A DNA stretch of 64,000 bases from Cololabis saira (GCF_033807715.1 NC_084587.1:11267916-11331915); one strand, 5' to 3'. Shown: positions 1 to 11,712, numbered from the stretch's first letter. Notes: a model not told the origin generated them from the letters alone. Translations and numbers: made by a program.

Positions 1-236
1 AGACGGCGGTAATTTCATTTTATTTTAGTTTTTTATTTACTTAGTGGTTGGTTTTTTTTACTTTTAATTTGTGTTATTTGTGAATTTATTTCTTGGAAAA
101 AGGGGCAGATTAGATAAGATTCTTCTTCTTTCTGCTCCCTTTCATTCACAATTTATGAACATTTGTATTTGTATTTGTATTGAATTGTTTGTTTTATTTT
201 TTGAATGAAATAAAGAATGAAATGAAATGAAATGTA
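1..236 (+). repeat. 3' end of an L2-like LINE
   Basis: An AT-rich stretch with a GGGGCAGATTAGATAAGATT block, a CT-rich segment and a terminal AATAAAG followed by repeats of GAAAT. This is the layout of the 3' untranslated end and short tandem tail of a fish L2-type LINE in the + orientation. No coding remnant is visible and the 5' part lies outside the window. The family assignment comes from recognising the 3' tail style and is moderately secure. Confidence 0.5.
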
Positions 237-329
237 CAAGAACCAGAAGTGCATGTTTTGTTCAATGAAGTGATATTATAAATGGTCAACCCTAGTTAAC
301 CCTATGCCATGTATTTTTTTTCCGTCTAG

Positions 330-480
330 GTATCATATCATAGTTACAGCTCTGGTCTACGTGCTGCCCCTGGTAGTGATGGGCATCACTTACACCATCG
401 TGGGTCTGACGCTGTGGGGCGGAGAGATTCCTGGTGACTCCTCTGATAACTATCACGGACAGCTCCAGGCTAAAAGGAAG
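330..480 (+). CDS. tacr3: Tachykinin (neurokinin-3-type) receptor, exon encoding TM5 and most of loop 3
   Basis: Class A GPCR exon. It is preceded by a pyrimidine tract and TAG acceptor (AG at 328-329), starts with the last base of a split codon, encodes 50 residues from [10 protein letters not shown] to QLQAKRK, and ends at AAG|GTAAGC. TM5 (about residues 3-24) keeps the MGITYTIVG segment. The [11 protein letters not shown] loop and the AKRK Gq-coupling end of loop 3 are characteristic of tachykinin receptors, and the GGEIPGD wording is closer to NK3 than NK1. The 151-bp length and phase fit the five-exon layout of tachykinin receptor genes as I know it. The in-frame ATG at 304 is intronic, not a start. 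Exons for the N-terminus and TM1-TM4 lie upstream of the window. Confidence 0.93.
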
Positions 481-540
481 GTAAGCATGCTTCAGGGCAA
501 GAACGCATGTTCCTCTCGACGTGGAAAGAAATTCAGATAA

Positions 541-1305
541 AGGTCGGATAACTAATTTAATCCAGTTCAGTCAGGTTATAATTCTTAAAAGGTTAGCCTA
601 ATTAAGTTTGAAATCAACAGATTGCAATAACTTCATCAGTTATACTCAGAGTTCTGTTCTGCACTTAGCGTCAATGGGTTGCCGGGCAACAGTGGAGAGG
701 AAGAACTTCCCTTAAAAATGGAAGAGACCGCCGAGAGAGCCAGAATGAGAAGTGAGACTTTTATTTAAGCATCTGCCTTACTTGTATACAGTACTTGAGG
801 AAAGAAATTTAATTGGTTGTTTACTGGTACGAGACAGACGGGCTGGGAAACGCACCATCAAGCGTTGCTGTAAAGCTCCAGTGCAAGTACACTGTTGATT
901 GCAGCAAAAATAATGTATGGATATATCAATAGTAAAACAGTGGTGCCCAGTGATTGACAGAAGGTTGCTTAGGGGTATAACGTTGAGCACCCCGCAAGCC
1001 AGCCATAACTATAATATTCATGAAAAAAAGGAAAGTTTTAAAAGTAGGAACTGGGTCTGACTTCCAAAAACCAGACAGGGAGTCGACTCCACATGTGATA
1101 GATGAAGGCTTTGAAACTCTAGGAGGCACAAGTAGCCCTGCAGTCTGTGAAAAATTTGATCTTTTGGGGAAGATATGGAAGAACGAGGTATTTAAAGGTC
1201 GGGAAGGAGATGCTGGAAAAACCAGTAAGAGTCAGTGAGATTTTGAGAATAGTAAAAAACTGCAACCTTCCTCCTTAAGACTTGCCTCTGAAGCCCAAAA
1301 GTCAT
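541..1305. other. Intronic sequence, nothing recognised
   Basis: Only short unsupported open frames on both strands. No repeat termini, splice-flanked exon or RNA gene is recognisable here. Confidence 0.5.
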
Positions 1306-1309
1306 TTAA

Positions 1310-1646
1310 AGGAGCTTGAGGCTCCTTTTAAGAAATGAGACTCTTTAGCGCCACCCTTCGCCACGACGGTCATTGGTACTGCAGCCAACAGCGAAGCCGG
1401 CACGGGAGAACGGGGAGAACGTGCATGCAGCGTTATGTGACGTCACATCCGCAGCCCAGCGCGGGAAATTCGGGACCGAATTGCAGCACATTTTGCAGCA
1501 CACAGCCTGTTCAAGGCAGAGGAGAGATACACTAGAGGGCTCATTCTTTTGGGTTTGGAACGCTTCATCTGACATTTTTACTGGAAAACTTAAAATGTAT
1601 ACGGATTTTTTTCATAAATCTTGCCACAATCCGGCCTCAAGCTCCT
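1310..1646. mobile_element. TTAA-flanked MITE (piggyBac-like), 337 bp
   Basis: Perfect 13-bp terminal inverted repeats, AGGAGCTTGAGGC at 1310-1322 and its complement at 1634-1646, are directly flanked by TTAA on both sides (1306-1309 and 1647-1650). A TTAA target duplication is the signature of piggyBac-type insertion, although some other superfamilies also use TTAA. There is no transposase coding, so it would have moved in trans. The interior is relatively GC-rich and includes a GTGACGTCAC palindrome. Confidence 0.75.
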
Positions 1647-1650
1647 TTAA

Positions 1651-2960
1651 CTGAAGAAAAACAGAGTTTGTTAGACAAGTCAATAGTCCAATAACGTGAT
1701 TGGAAGGTGTTCTTAGAGCCCTCTCACATTCACAGGTGATAATTAGAATAATAATTATTATTTTTATTATTTGGACATGTATGCATTTAATCAGTGTGTA
1801 AAGATAATTTCAGGAAATTTTGCCAAAAAGTGAATCAGAAAAGAATCTTCTACCCAACCTTTAAGTCTAATTTAAAATGTAGTTTCTATTCTGCAAAAAA
1901 CACACGGAGGGCAGAGTTTTTCTGCGTCACTTGGTAAGCCTTTTTCTTTTTTTACTGGAAACAACAATGTACCGTTGCAGCAGTCAGACAGCACAGGTAC
2001 TAAAAGTATTACTATCTTCATTACACCAAGGACATTCTGTATTTCTATTGTGTCAAATGCATTAAAAACACATTACTTCTTTTTCCTGCTGGCAATATTT
2101 GAAGTGCAGTGTAGGTGGACCCCAACATTAAAAATGGAGTATGCTGGAGGTTGCAGGAGTATAAATGCGACTCGTAAAAGTGAGAACATTAGCCCGGGCA
2201 TATTGCAGTGATGGAAAACAATCCCTCCCAAGTGTGAGTCCAACAGTTATCATCCTGTCAACCTCTCAAGGAGGAAAACCTTGATTCAATGCAGCACAAC
2301 CTTTGTGATTGTCACTTATTGTGAATACGAGTGGACAGGCAGAAGCTCTGAAAACCAACTGTGTCTCCAGGGTTTATGAATATCAATGCACTTTGATAGA
2401 CACGTCTGAGATTACGGCCTTTATCCTCAGGACTCAGAATCTTATTAAAGACATGTCGACACCGTTGAATTACTTAACTGCTACCGCAAGGAATCAGTAA
2501 ATATGTGAAAACCCTTGGGAAATTGGAGGGTTAGTAGAGACAAGAAATAATGAAACCTTCTGAAGCATCCCTGACAAATAACGGCAGGTAAGTTAATTTA
2601 CTTACACTTCACTTAATTTCTCTCCAGTTGAATCCGTTGTTCAGAGTTTTTTAAACATTTGTTTTGTACTGCAGCACAAAAATGATAATTTGAGGTATGT
2701 TTGCAGTAATACCTGGCTCTTAAGTATACTAACATCCTTTTTAAAGAAACTTCATATAACTCCTATCTATTTAATTGCCCATTACAGTATTTTGTGTACA
2801 AATTTCGCATTCAATGAATAAACTTTTTGACATCATGTTAAAGAATATCAGCTGGGATAAGTTCATACATACAATCCAAATATTCTTTTTTCTCGTGCTC
2901 CAAGGAGGCAGTTCATTGGTGGTCACAGGTTGTCGACGTAAAGGCCCGTTTTCATGTTTT
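1651..2960. other. Intronic sequence, nothing recognised
   Basis: AT-rich sequence with only short chance open frames. No repeat family, exon or RNA gene could be supported by eye. Confidence 0.45.
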
Positions 2961-2967
2961 AATCCAT

Positions 2968-3095
2968 CCCTTTACACACGCTCTTTTTTTATTTTTTCAG
3001 TTTTTTCAGCTGTCAGCCTGTCCATCAGCATAGCAAACAAGAAGGGGCTCAGGGCTGATCCCTGATGTAGTCCCACTTCCACCTTGAACTCGATT
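2968..3095 (-). pseudogene. Short reverse-transcriptase fragment of a non-LTR retrotransposon
   Basis: On the minus strand about 40 codons read KVEVGLHQGSALSPFLFAM and then MDRLTAEKTEK. The G-L-H-Q-G-S-x-L-S-P-F-L-F motif is the conserved RT block just before the YADD/FADD catalytic motif in several LINE clades. The fragment is truncated on both sides: the catalytic aspartates are absent, a T-rich run lies at one end and a GATTT-type simple repeat at the other. It has no function now. The LINE clade cannot be fixed from so short a piece. Confidence 0.65.
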
Positions 3096-3250
3096 TGATT
3101 GATTGATTTGATTTGATTGATCAACCCAACACCGATGATCAATCACATAATATTACCTCAAAATATACTTTAAGACTTCTTTTTTTTTCTTTTTTGTCTG
3201 CATATATATTAATGGTTAATACCATGTTGGTAAGAACCTAAAGCATATAT

Positions 3251-3480
3251 ACCGTATTTTCAGGACTATAAGCCGCACCTGTATATAAGCCGCACCCGCT
3301 CTATTTAAAAGAAAAGATATGCAAGCCGCAGATATTTCTGTTGTTAGATTAGATATTTACTACATGTACAGAAGGATTTTGAACTGTAAATGATGTACAT
3401 GTTTGTACCTAAATAGATCCTTTCCTAACAGTGTCTTTTAACACGGCAGCAACTTTGCTGATTAAAACGGGACAGAACCA
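3251..3480. repeat. Dispersed repeat with CCGCAC 'TATAAGCCGCACC' units
   Basis: Starts at ACCGTATTTTCAGGACTATA and contains two TATAAGCCGCACC copies. I recognise this as the end of a widespread fish DNA-transposon-derived repeat. Only one terminus is visible, so it is taken as a fragment and the 3' limit is approximate. Confidence 0.5.
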
Positions 3481-3715
3481 AGAGAAAATAACCGAGAAAA
3501 TAAATATCTATTTATCTGTTTGAAATCTGCTTCTACCTACTTCTATCTGCTAAAGAAGAAGTAGCGTGTTCTTCTTTACATTTATTTTGTTTTAGTTTTT
3601 ATTCTTTTTTATTCTAGTTTTTATTTTTTATCTAAAATATATATGATATATTTTTAAATATATCACATATATTTATTTTATTTATATATATATAATATTT
3701 TTTTCAGGAAGGGGA

Positions 3716-3737
3716 GGGGGGGGGGGGGGGGGGGGGG
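3716..3737. repeat. Poly(G) run of 22
   Basis: Uninterrupted run of 22 G, preceded by GGGGA, just after an AT-rich TATATA stretch. It has clear potential to form G-quadruplex and is length-unstable in sequencing. The true length is uncertain. Confidence 0.85.
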
Positions 3738-3990
3738 TGACATCCGCTGCTAGTCCAAGACACGAAAAACACATGGAAATGCACAATGAGCACACGAGCC
3801 CTGGAAATCTGAAAGAGAAAAAACAAACAGACCCGAGAACAGGCAGAGACACGAGCAGCAACTATCCCAGGTCCCCGGGACCCGATCAAAGCTAGGCTAG
3901 GCTACCGCGACTATCTGACCCCCAAAACTGCGGAGTTAGTATTCTGATGACACAACAGCGAGTCACGAAACCTAAACAGACCATCAATCC
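3738..3990. repeat. Dispersed repeat, copy 1 (related to 13101-13290)
   Basis: Shares with 13101-13290 a series of blocks: GGAAATCTGAAAGAGA, then ACAGGCAGAGACA, CAGCAAC, CAGGTC and CCCAAAACTG. The family is not identified. The 3' part carries TAGGCTAGGCTACCGC. Confidence 0.5.
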
Positions 3991-4665
3991 GTTGACTCTG
4001 AAAATCACGTAGTCTAAAACCTGAGACTCGAGTCAAGGCTCAGAGTCGAGTCTGATTCGAACCCTCATTTTAAAGACTCAACTCAGACTTCTGCATTAAC
4101 TGTATTTGGACTCATAAATCAGAGACAATAAGACTCTTTACATCTGTGACCGGGGGGGGGGGGGCTTCCTGACAGATGAACCAGAGTTAAAACCAGTTTT
4201 TGTTGCCTTCGTTCACAGGCTGCTGTGAATGCAGAGCTGCAGCCATAGCTGTAGAGCCGGTTTGTCCGTGAGTATTAGTCACTATCAAGTGATATAAGCT
4301 TGAATTACAGTATATAGTTTTGTCCACTTTTGACCAAAAGAGACAAAACGCTCAGAGCTACTGTACAATATAGAAATGTAATCAAGGTTGCTGATTTATC
4401 TCATGTAATCAGAAGAAGTGCTGGACTCCCCCTGAACCTTTCTTTTATGACTCAGACTTGATCACTGGGGATTCGAGATTGGATTCGGACGCCAAGTGTG
4501 ATGACTCGACTACAACGCGATCTGAAACTAGCTTTTAGTTCACAGCTCAGGCCAATCATTGATCCAATATCCATTTCTCATTTCTGAAGAGAAGATCATT
4601 TCTGCGGTTCAGATCTTTTTCGCCCTCCAGGATGTTCTCCGTATGGACACTAGTTTCTGCTCATA
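3991..4665. repeat. Repeat-rich segment with CTCGAGTC-type motifs and a 13-G run
   Basis: Contains scattered repeats of ACTCGAGTC/GACTCAGACT words around 4020-4100 and 4445-4510, and a G13 run at 4152-4164. No terminal repeats are evident. It is probably an eroded mobile element but I cannot assign a family. Confidence 0.35.
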
Positions 4666-4673
4666 GTCTAGTC

Positions 4674-5199
4674 CAGTGGTCGGCAACCCAAAATGTTGAA
4701 AGAGCCATATTGGACCAAAAACACAAAAAACAAATATGTCTGGAGCCGCAAAAAATGAAAAGTCTTGTATAAGCCTAAGAATGAAGACAACACATGCTGC
4801 ATGTAGCTATATTAGTTATAACTGGGGGAAGATTATTTTTTTCATTATGCACTTCGAGAAAAAAGTCGAAATGTCGAGAAAAAAGTCGAAATGTCACGAT
4901 TAATGTTGAAGTACAATCTTGAAAAAAAGTCGAAATGTCGAGAAAAAAGTTAAAATTTAGAGAAAAAAGTGGAAATGTTGAGGAAATAGTCAAAATTTCA
5001 TGAAAAAAGTTGAAATGTCAAGATTAAAAAGGAAAGGAAAAAGGAAGAAAAAGAGAAAAAAGGAAAAAAAAGAAGAAAAAAAGAATCAAAAAAGAAAAAA
5101 AAGAAGAAAAAAAAAGATGAAAAAAAGGAAAAAAAAGGTCAAACATTTTTGAAAAAGCTCCAGGAGCCACTAGGGCGGCGCTAAAGAGCTGCATGCCTG
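4674..5199. mobile_element. hAT MITE with internal 20-bp array, copy 1
   Basis: Starts CAGTGGTCGGCAACC and ends GCTGCATGCCTG, flanked by a perfect 8-bp duplication GTCTAGTC (4666-4673 and 5200-5207). The 8-bp duplication and CAG...CTG-type ends are hAT hallmarks. The middle (about 4850-5010) is a degenerate tandem array of a 20-bp unit close to TCGAGAAAAAAGTCGAAATG, followed by an A/G-rich tract. There is no transposase. A sister copy in the opposite orientation lies at 48880-49478. Confidence 0.88.
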
Positions 5200-5207
5200 G
5201 TCTAGTC

Positions 5208-6390
5208 CCTACTTGGCTAATACCACTAAATACAGCTTTGAAATCGCTGCCGATGCCTCTGTTTTTGGTTTCACCACAGTTTCCATTATTATATGGCAGA
5301 GTGGCTCTCTGGGGAGTCCTGAGTGGAGCTCAATAACTGAAAAGAAATAGGTGTGCGTGTGCTGTGTGTGCAAAAGAGAATTCAATTCAGTAGCCTTTTT
5401 CAGTCAGTAGTATATCCCAGACAGACTGTATTTTATTGTCTTTTCTTTTTATTGCCACTTTGAAAAGGATATTGAATTTAACATCTGAACAATAAGATCT
5501 GAGCATTATTTTAGAACAAAAAACCAATTCTCTGACCAGCCTCTGCCCTGTCCTCGTGGCTGCTTTACAGAATACAGTGTCCTGTTCTGGGTAAGTGAAT
5601 GTCATGTAGGTTGAGAGTTTAGTGCTCGCAGGCTCTGAGCAGAAGCGGTTACAGAGAGGAGGGAACAGCCGGAGGCTACGCTGTCAAGCATCACAGAGCA
5701 AACTGGCTCAGGAGCTGAGCGTTTCACTGTATTCTCAGAGCAAAACATTAGAAACAAAACAAAAGAAAAAAATAGATTTTCTGTCACAGTAGTTTATACT
5801 ATTTTTTGTCTTCGTGTATCAGCTTTTTAAGATTTAAGCCTCAGATTATTTCATTGATCACTGCTTTTAGCGTTCGCTTTTTTTGTCATTGTACTGCAAG
5901 CTTGTGCGTCGGTTATCAAAACAGCAGGACAATCAATCAAACTAAATATTTCAAGCCTCTTTTAAATCACTCTGAATGTGAAGTCGACATGCAATCGCTT
6001 ATCACCGTTTGTGGTATTAATGCAAACCATGGCTGATTGGTTCACGAGTTCAACACCACAGACTCATTTCAAGATGATTATGAAAAGAGCATTCACATAG
6101 GAGAAGGTTGCTCAAATATTAAAGGGTTAGTTGTACGCTAGCTCAGCTTTTTCTTTTTTTTCTTAAGGTCACTTGAGAGTTTAATGAGGAGGAGTCACAG
6201 GTCAGAGCTTGTGCATGCACATGTTTTAACACAGGTTTGTCCAGCGATCTTGCACAAGTGCATTATAAATATGGGGCCTCAGTGACCAGGATTGCTCTCA
6301 GTTTTAGATCTCACCATGTCATAAAGTCCATTTACTTTCAGCTTACCAAGAGCACATCAGAAAAGAAAATGCCTGAAGTGGTAATGGTTA
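5208..6390. other. Intronic sequence, nothing recognised
   Basis: Apparently low-copy intronic DNA. No splice-bounded exon, RNA gene or repeat terminus is recognisable. Confidence 0.45.
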
Positions 6391-6545
6391 TGCCCCTTTT
6401 CCACCAGTACCTACTCGGCTCGGCTTGACTCTCCTCCGTTTTAAGGGTTTTCCTCCCAATGCAACGTCACCAGCCTGCAATGCCACCGATTGGCCAGAGA
6501 GTCTTCAGAGCAACTACTTCACTATGTCATATTTAAAACCCAGTA
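6391..6545. repeat. Fragment of a 'CCCCTTTTCCACCAGTACC' repeat
   Basis: Contains CCCCTTTTCCACCAGTACC followed by CTCGGCTCGGCTTGACTC, which I recognise as the terminal part of an abundant fish MITE. The opposite terminus was not found, so it is treated as a fragment. Confidence 0.45.
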
Positions 6546-7849
6546 ACAGTGCATATTACATCTTGCTATCAAGTCAAAGGATTTTTAGAATATATGCAAG
6601 ACTGTTCAACAGCAACGATGTCATGTTAAGATTAGCAAATGCAGCATTTCTTTTTCTTTTTTTAAAGTTAAAGCAAGTCTGTAAATATTTAGCCATGTGA
6701 CCCTAACATCAAACAGTTCTCAAAATTTCATAATACATATATTTGTGACATGCATTTTCCCTTTAGAGATCAATAACGTATTATTGAATTGAACTGGATT
6801 GAATTGAAGAGTTTATTTAGTCGTGGAGTGTTTGGTTGCCTCCCTTTTTTTCTTGTGACTGTGCAGAACGCCGGGTCCTAAGGGAAGGTCTAAATAGGAA
6901 GAAACAGGATTAGCTTGATGTCAAAAAAATGATTAAAGTTTTTCATTTTATCCAAAATAATCCATATTAGTCTTCCAAAACTGTCTCCATGGGAGGTCTC
7001 GGATCACATTTGAAACGCTGCTTATCACAAAGCCCATCTATTTTTCACCTGCAGCCAGCTCCCAGTTTGGATATGGAGCACATATTACTGCTATACTTTT
7101 ATGACCAAATCTAAAACGTATCTCTTTGAAGGACCATATATTTATATCTCTTATCATCAGTGCAATAACTTTTTTATCATGCTTTTTAAAATACTTTTGT
7201 TTACTTATACTGGTGGTGCACCCCATCACGTAGACTGTGCAGTCTGCCTTTGTTATCATCTTGAAAATATCTGTCCATTACAGTCAAGCTGTAGGCTGTT
7301 CCAGGAGGCAGATCTGTGGGAGGGTGCAGTGCAAACCACTGAACCACGGTGCTGCTCCGACTTCAAAGATATATAATCCACTTTATATTTCGCAGATATC
7401 AAAACTGAACCACTGCAACTGCCTCTTCTCTGCCACCAAAAATCCTCTACTCGGCTCCAGATTACACGGAAGTCTGCTGCAGGCATTTCTGTACACGTGA
7501 CTGCTTCAGGGGCTCCAAGTTTGTTTCTTAAAATCTTTCTGTTGACTTTTACTACCCTTGTGGTCTTTTTTCTTTGTCTGCGTGACTGACCTCTTAGAGC
7601 TTATGCACAGCCTGAGATGCTTTCAACTGTTCAAAACACATTACTGAAAGCCAGAGGTAGTAAAGCTTTTGCAAACAGAGCCTGGAAGCACTGGCACAAA
7701 CCGCTCTATGAAATCAGGTCGGCCTTTACTCACTGTACTTGGCCATTGTGATATGCTTCTTTCAGGTATATTGATATTTGATGTTGTTTGATAAACTACT
7801 GATAACGATTGTAGAAATCCTGTTTAACAAATATGGTTTTGTAATGAAT
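6546..7849. other. Intronic sequence, nothing recognised
   Basis: No supported gene or repeat. Several overlapping short open frames near 7040-7500 on both strands lack splice context and look like chance. Confidence 0.45.
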
Positions 7850-7855
7850 GTCTGA

Positions 7856-8441
7856 TACGGTGGCCAAGACCCGCCATTGCTGAAAATAAAAGTAACGCTG
7901 CAAACAGAAACAAACGCTGCTGCAAATAAAATAAATGCTTAGCAAATAAAATAAACGCTGCAAATATAAAGAAACCCCGCTGCAAATAAAATAAAAAAAC
8001 TAGGGAAATAAAAAAGCCACAACGGAAGTGAATTACCGTGGACTATTTTTGCTGATGCACCGGTGTTGCACATTAAAAATTACACGTAGCGACGTTGAAC
8101 ACTAACCTTTTCACTTATTTTCTGGTTCGTTGTTCTTCTTATTCCTCACTCTTCTTATTTTTTCCTTTTCACTTATGTCCTCTTCGTCTTCTTCTTCTCC
8201 TGTCACATAAAAACACTGTTGCATCAGCAAAAATAGTCCCCGGTAATTCACTTCCATTGTGGCTTTTTTATTTGCGTCATTTTTTTTATTTGCAGCCGCG
8301 TTTCTTTATATTTGCAGTGACGTTTGTTTTTATTTGCAGCGTTTATTTTATTTGCAAAGCGTTTATTTTATTTGCAGCAGAGTTTCTTTTTATTTGCAGC
8401 GTTTCTTTAATTTTCAGCAATGGCGGGTTTCGGCCACCGTA
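7856..8441. mobile_element. Foldback MITE with long inverted arms and 6-bp target duplication
   Basis: The ends are TACGGTGGCC and GGCCACCGTA, and the inverted arms run about 190 bp inward through runs of GCTGCAAATAAAATAAA and its complement. It is flanked by the direct repeat GTCTGA (7850-7855 and 8442-8447). There is no coding content; the open frames across it come from the T-rich arm. The 6-bp duplication and TACGG terminus resemble the element at 52281-52876, and a similar TATGGTGGCC end occurs at 19788. Confidence 0.8.
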
Positions 8442-8628
8442 GTCTGAGGTTTAGTAGAACATGTGGACTGTACCGATCTGGGATGAATGTATAAAAAAAA
8501 TAAAAAACTGGATAAATATTCTGTGACGTCACCCAGGTTTTCTGAAGATTGGTTTTGAAGCTCTGGTGTTTGCTCTGACCGTCAGTCTTTGACAATTTGG
8601 CAGGAGCCGACTGCACTCAACCTCAATT

Positions 8629-8770
8629 CCATCCATCCATTAACAATACCCATACATCCGATGTCCATACCCACCTCTTCCTAGCTGGAGTCTATCCCAG
8701 CTAAGGCAGGTACACCCGGGACAGGTCACCAATCGATGGCAGTGTCTGGTTAATCCAAGAATGGACAAAT
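8629..8770. repeat. CCATCCATC / 'GAGTCTATCCCAGCT' dispersed repeat
   Basis: CCATCCATCC start, then GGAGTCTATCCCAGCT and GGGACAGGTCACC. This is a very common fish repeat of LINE-derived appearance. Related pieces lie at 48057-48363 and 48606-48715. Confidence 0.6.
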
Positions 8771-9017
8771 ATGTTCAGAAAAGTCAAGCTGGGCAGCTTG
8801 TTTGAACATAACCACCTTACTCTAGTTACCATAAGCAAGCATTTTTTTTAAATCTTAGCTTAGCTTATGCTTACTGTACCTACGATGCTTGCTGTTTATT
8901 CCTTAAATTAATTCTGATTGAATCCATCTATCCATCTCTGTTTTGTTTGTCATTTTAGTAGTATCTGATCAATACATTGCTGCAAACCTCTTTTATACAT
9001 GTCTTTTACGTCTCAAC

Positions 9018-9408
9018 TAGGGTTGCCACCTTTCAGAAATAGAAATAAGGGACGCCCCGATTTCAGCAGCGCAGGCGCCAAAAAAAGCCCCAAAACTTCT
9101 AAACTGCATAGAAATGTGTTTATTTTATATGAAAATACAAAATGCTTTGATTTAAAGATTAAAGTGCTTTAATAGCATTGAACTTGCATGACTGTACAGA
9201 CATACAACCATATAGCAACTGAAATAGACTCCTATGCTCTGTATGTCCACATCAGCCAAGATGTAAAATATAGTCTACAGGTGAAGAATATGGTGTAAAA
9301 GTTAATTTATTTCAATAATTCAACTAGAATATGGTGTAAAAGTTAATTTATTTCAATAATTCAACTAAAATATGGTGTAAAAGTTAATTTATTTCAATAA
9401 TTCAACTT
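9018..9408. mobile_element. Truncated hAT MITE of the TAGGGTTGCCACC family with three 41-bp units
   Basis: Begins TAGGGTTGCCACCTTTCAG and matches, in opposite orientation, the element at 50612-51334. At 9286-9408 it carries exactly three copies of a 41-bp unit (AATATGGTGTAAAAGTTAAT...). After the third unit the sequence passes into a different repeat, and the second hAT terminus is missing, so the element is truncated or fused. No target duplication can be defined. Confidence 0.75.
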
Positions 9409-9565
9409 AAAAGGTGAAACTAATATATTACTCAGTCTTATTACACGCAAAGCAAGATATGTTAAACCTTTATCTGTTATAATTTTGATGATGGAATTGT
9501 TTATTGATTTCATAAAATATTCTCTAATTTATTTTTGGGTTATATATATATATATATATATATAA
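9409..9565. repeat. Palindromic-repeat fragment followed by a (TA)n run
   Basis: AAAGGTGAAACTAATATATT and TTATAATTTTGATGATGGAA are words of an abundant fish palindromic repeat whose edge appears to have seeded the 41-bp units to its left. A (TA)n tract of about 24 bp lies at 9541-9564. Confidence 0.5.
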
Positions 9566-11379
9566 AACATATAAAGATATGGGCACAGACACAGCAGGTC
9601 CTGTTGTCCCGCCAGATTTTGCTGGCCTTAATGTTTCCTGTGTTTTATTTTGTTCATTATTGTTAAATTTAGTGTTGATGTTTGTGTGACACAGCAGGTA
9701 CTATGTCCTATGCCTTGCTCACGAGGGAGAGAATAACGGAACAGGACAGTGATGCAGTGTCTTCAGTAGTGTGGACAGTACCGATATGTTGTGGTGAAGA
9801 GAGAGTTGACCCAAAAGTTCAGAACCTGTTTACCGTTGAGCCATTGGTGAGGGAGTAGAGACGCCTACTTCTTCCACAACAAGCCATGTTATCTTTACAA
9901 TAACCTGTCCCTTCTGATTTTGCTGCACTGACATTAGCACAACATGGAGAACAGTTGCTGGCGAGTGATAACAGTATCCCTGTTATGGCTCACAGCAGAG
10001 GATGCACTCGAATGGATTAAACAGATGCTTCCTCCAATTTATCAGCACCATAAAATCACTCTTTTACTCTCAGCTGTTGTGACTGCCGCTTAATCGCACT
10101 AGACGTCCTTGTGCAACCAAATTCAGTCCTTGATGCATTGGTGAAAAGATTTTTAATGGTATGTATGGAGCAGTGATAATGGCCTTTCCAAACAGCTTCT
10201 TTCGAGATCAGGCCCCTCATCTGTCTCAAAGTGACTGATGGAGGAGTGTATCTTTGTTGACAGTGGGGTGGCAGTAGAGGTCAATGCATTTAAAAGAAAA
10301 AGATGGCTGAGTTAATGAATAATAAAGAGGAAATATTGCACAAGAATGGCCAACAAAGGGAGTTGGTTATCTTACCCGAGCTCTTTCTCGTTCCACCACA
10401 CCGTCTTTGTAATTATCACAGGTCAATTAAGTGATACGAAGAAATAAAAATCTCCATCTTTGAGTTAGTTCTCATTAGTAAAACACAGATTCGCTTGTCC
10501 TTTGTTTGACTTAATCCATTCTGCTACTATCAGTGTGCCACAGGTGCTCCATTCTGGGCTCACGCTCTGGGCTGCGCTTGCTATATGTCTCTTTGAAGAA
10601 CAGCAGTAATGATGTAAAAGACAGCTCTTTGACTCGTGAGTCTGTGTTTAAGTTTTAGTGCTAGCTCCATCGTTCATATATCGCATGTCTGCCTGAAGGC
10701 TTAACTACCGTGTAAAGGTACAGTATAATTTGTGCAAAAATTTGAAGAAAAAAAAATGTAACTGCAGGTTGTTACAGTATCACTAGTAGAATTATATAAT
10801 CCCCTCTGGATATCTGTCAAGAAATGTAATTCCTGATTGAGCCACTTTCAATCAGAGATTGCAGACAGACTGGTGATCCCTTTATTATTCCAGATGTGCA
10901 TTCACAAATACCACAAAGGTGCAATTTTCTCTCTCCAGTGGGTGTTTTCAGATGCTTTCTATCTTTGGGCTTCCTGTCTCCCCCACCATGATGGCCTGAA
11001 TGGATCTTCTGCACAGAGTTTGCAGCTCACCCTGCACCCCTGTTGTGTCTTTCCACTTTTGACACAGCGCTTCACCTCAGTGATGTCTCTGTTTATACCT
11101 TCTAAGTTAGGACAGTGGCAGAGCATTGTAAAGCAGCATCAAATAAAAATACAAATCCAATCCACGCCTTTCTTGCAAGCTGACAGTGTTTCATACTACA
11201 AACTGTTGAAATTAATACTTTATACTGTACATTCCCAAAACAAAATTGCATGATTTATTTACATACGTGAAATTATTGAATATGATTAATTTATATTACT
11301 TTAAGCATTTGCAATACTTAAAGCAAAGTTACAATTAAAGATAACCCAATGTTATATTTAACAAAAAGCTGTACATACA
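9566..11379. other. Intronic sequence with one 60-bp block repeated at 15197
   Basis: Mostly unrecognised. The block at 10287-10347 (ATGGCTGAGTTAATGAATAA and flanks) recurs at 15197-15259. A 138-codon open frame at 10837-11253 has no recognisable domain or splice context and is not called. Confidence 0.45.
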
Positions 11380-11384
11380 GTATG

Positions 11385-11712
11385 TGTCACGGTTGGTTAG
11401 ATGAGGACCCAAACGCAGGAGAGCAGGAGGCAGGAGTTGCAAAAAAGCAGGGTTTATTTTAAAGAAACCAAAAACCAAAGCGCTGCTTAGCAGGATCAAA
11501 AAACACAAAACAGGGATTGAAAAAACTGGAGCAAAAACTTGGCAGGAAACATGGAGGTAGAAACAGTGCGGACCGACAGGGAGAAGGGGGAATGACAAGA
11601 CCAGATACACACAGGGGATAACGAGACACAGGTGCAGACAATCAGGGCAGATTGGAAACAGGAGGGACAGAACTGAAACTCAAAAACTGGGGGGAAGTGT
11701 CAAACCCTGACA
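11385..11712 (-). mobile_element. Solo LTR, family 1, copy 1 (328 bp)
   Basis: Ends are TGTCA...TGACA (TG...CA rule) and a 5-bp duplication GTATG flanks it (11380-11384 and 11713-11717). In the minus orientation it reads GGACCC-rich 3' sequence, an AATAAA-type signal and a TATA-like GTGTATCTGGTC, as expected for an LTR with promoter and polyadenylation signal. No internal retroelement body is present. Two relatives lie at 34611-34925 and 62042-62374. The alternative is a non-LTR MITE with TGTCA ends. Confidence 0.75.

Noticed and set aside
304..330. ATG upstream of the TM5 exon as a start codon
   Set aside because: It lies in the pyrimidine-rich end of the preceding intron, before a clear TAG acceptor. 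The receptor reading begins at 330 with a split codon.
8095..8442. 115-codon frame with repeated FICSVxFIC
   Set aside because: It is the T-rich arm of the foldback MITE.
10837..11253. 138-codon open frame on the + strand
   Set aside because: No recognisable domain, no convincing splice sites, AT-rich codon use. Expected by chance in this length of intron.
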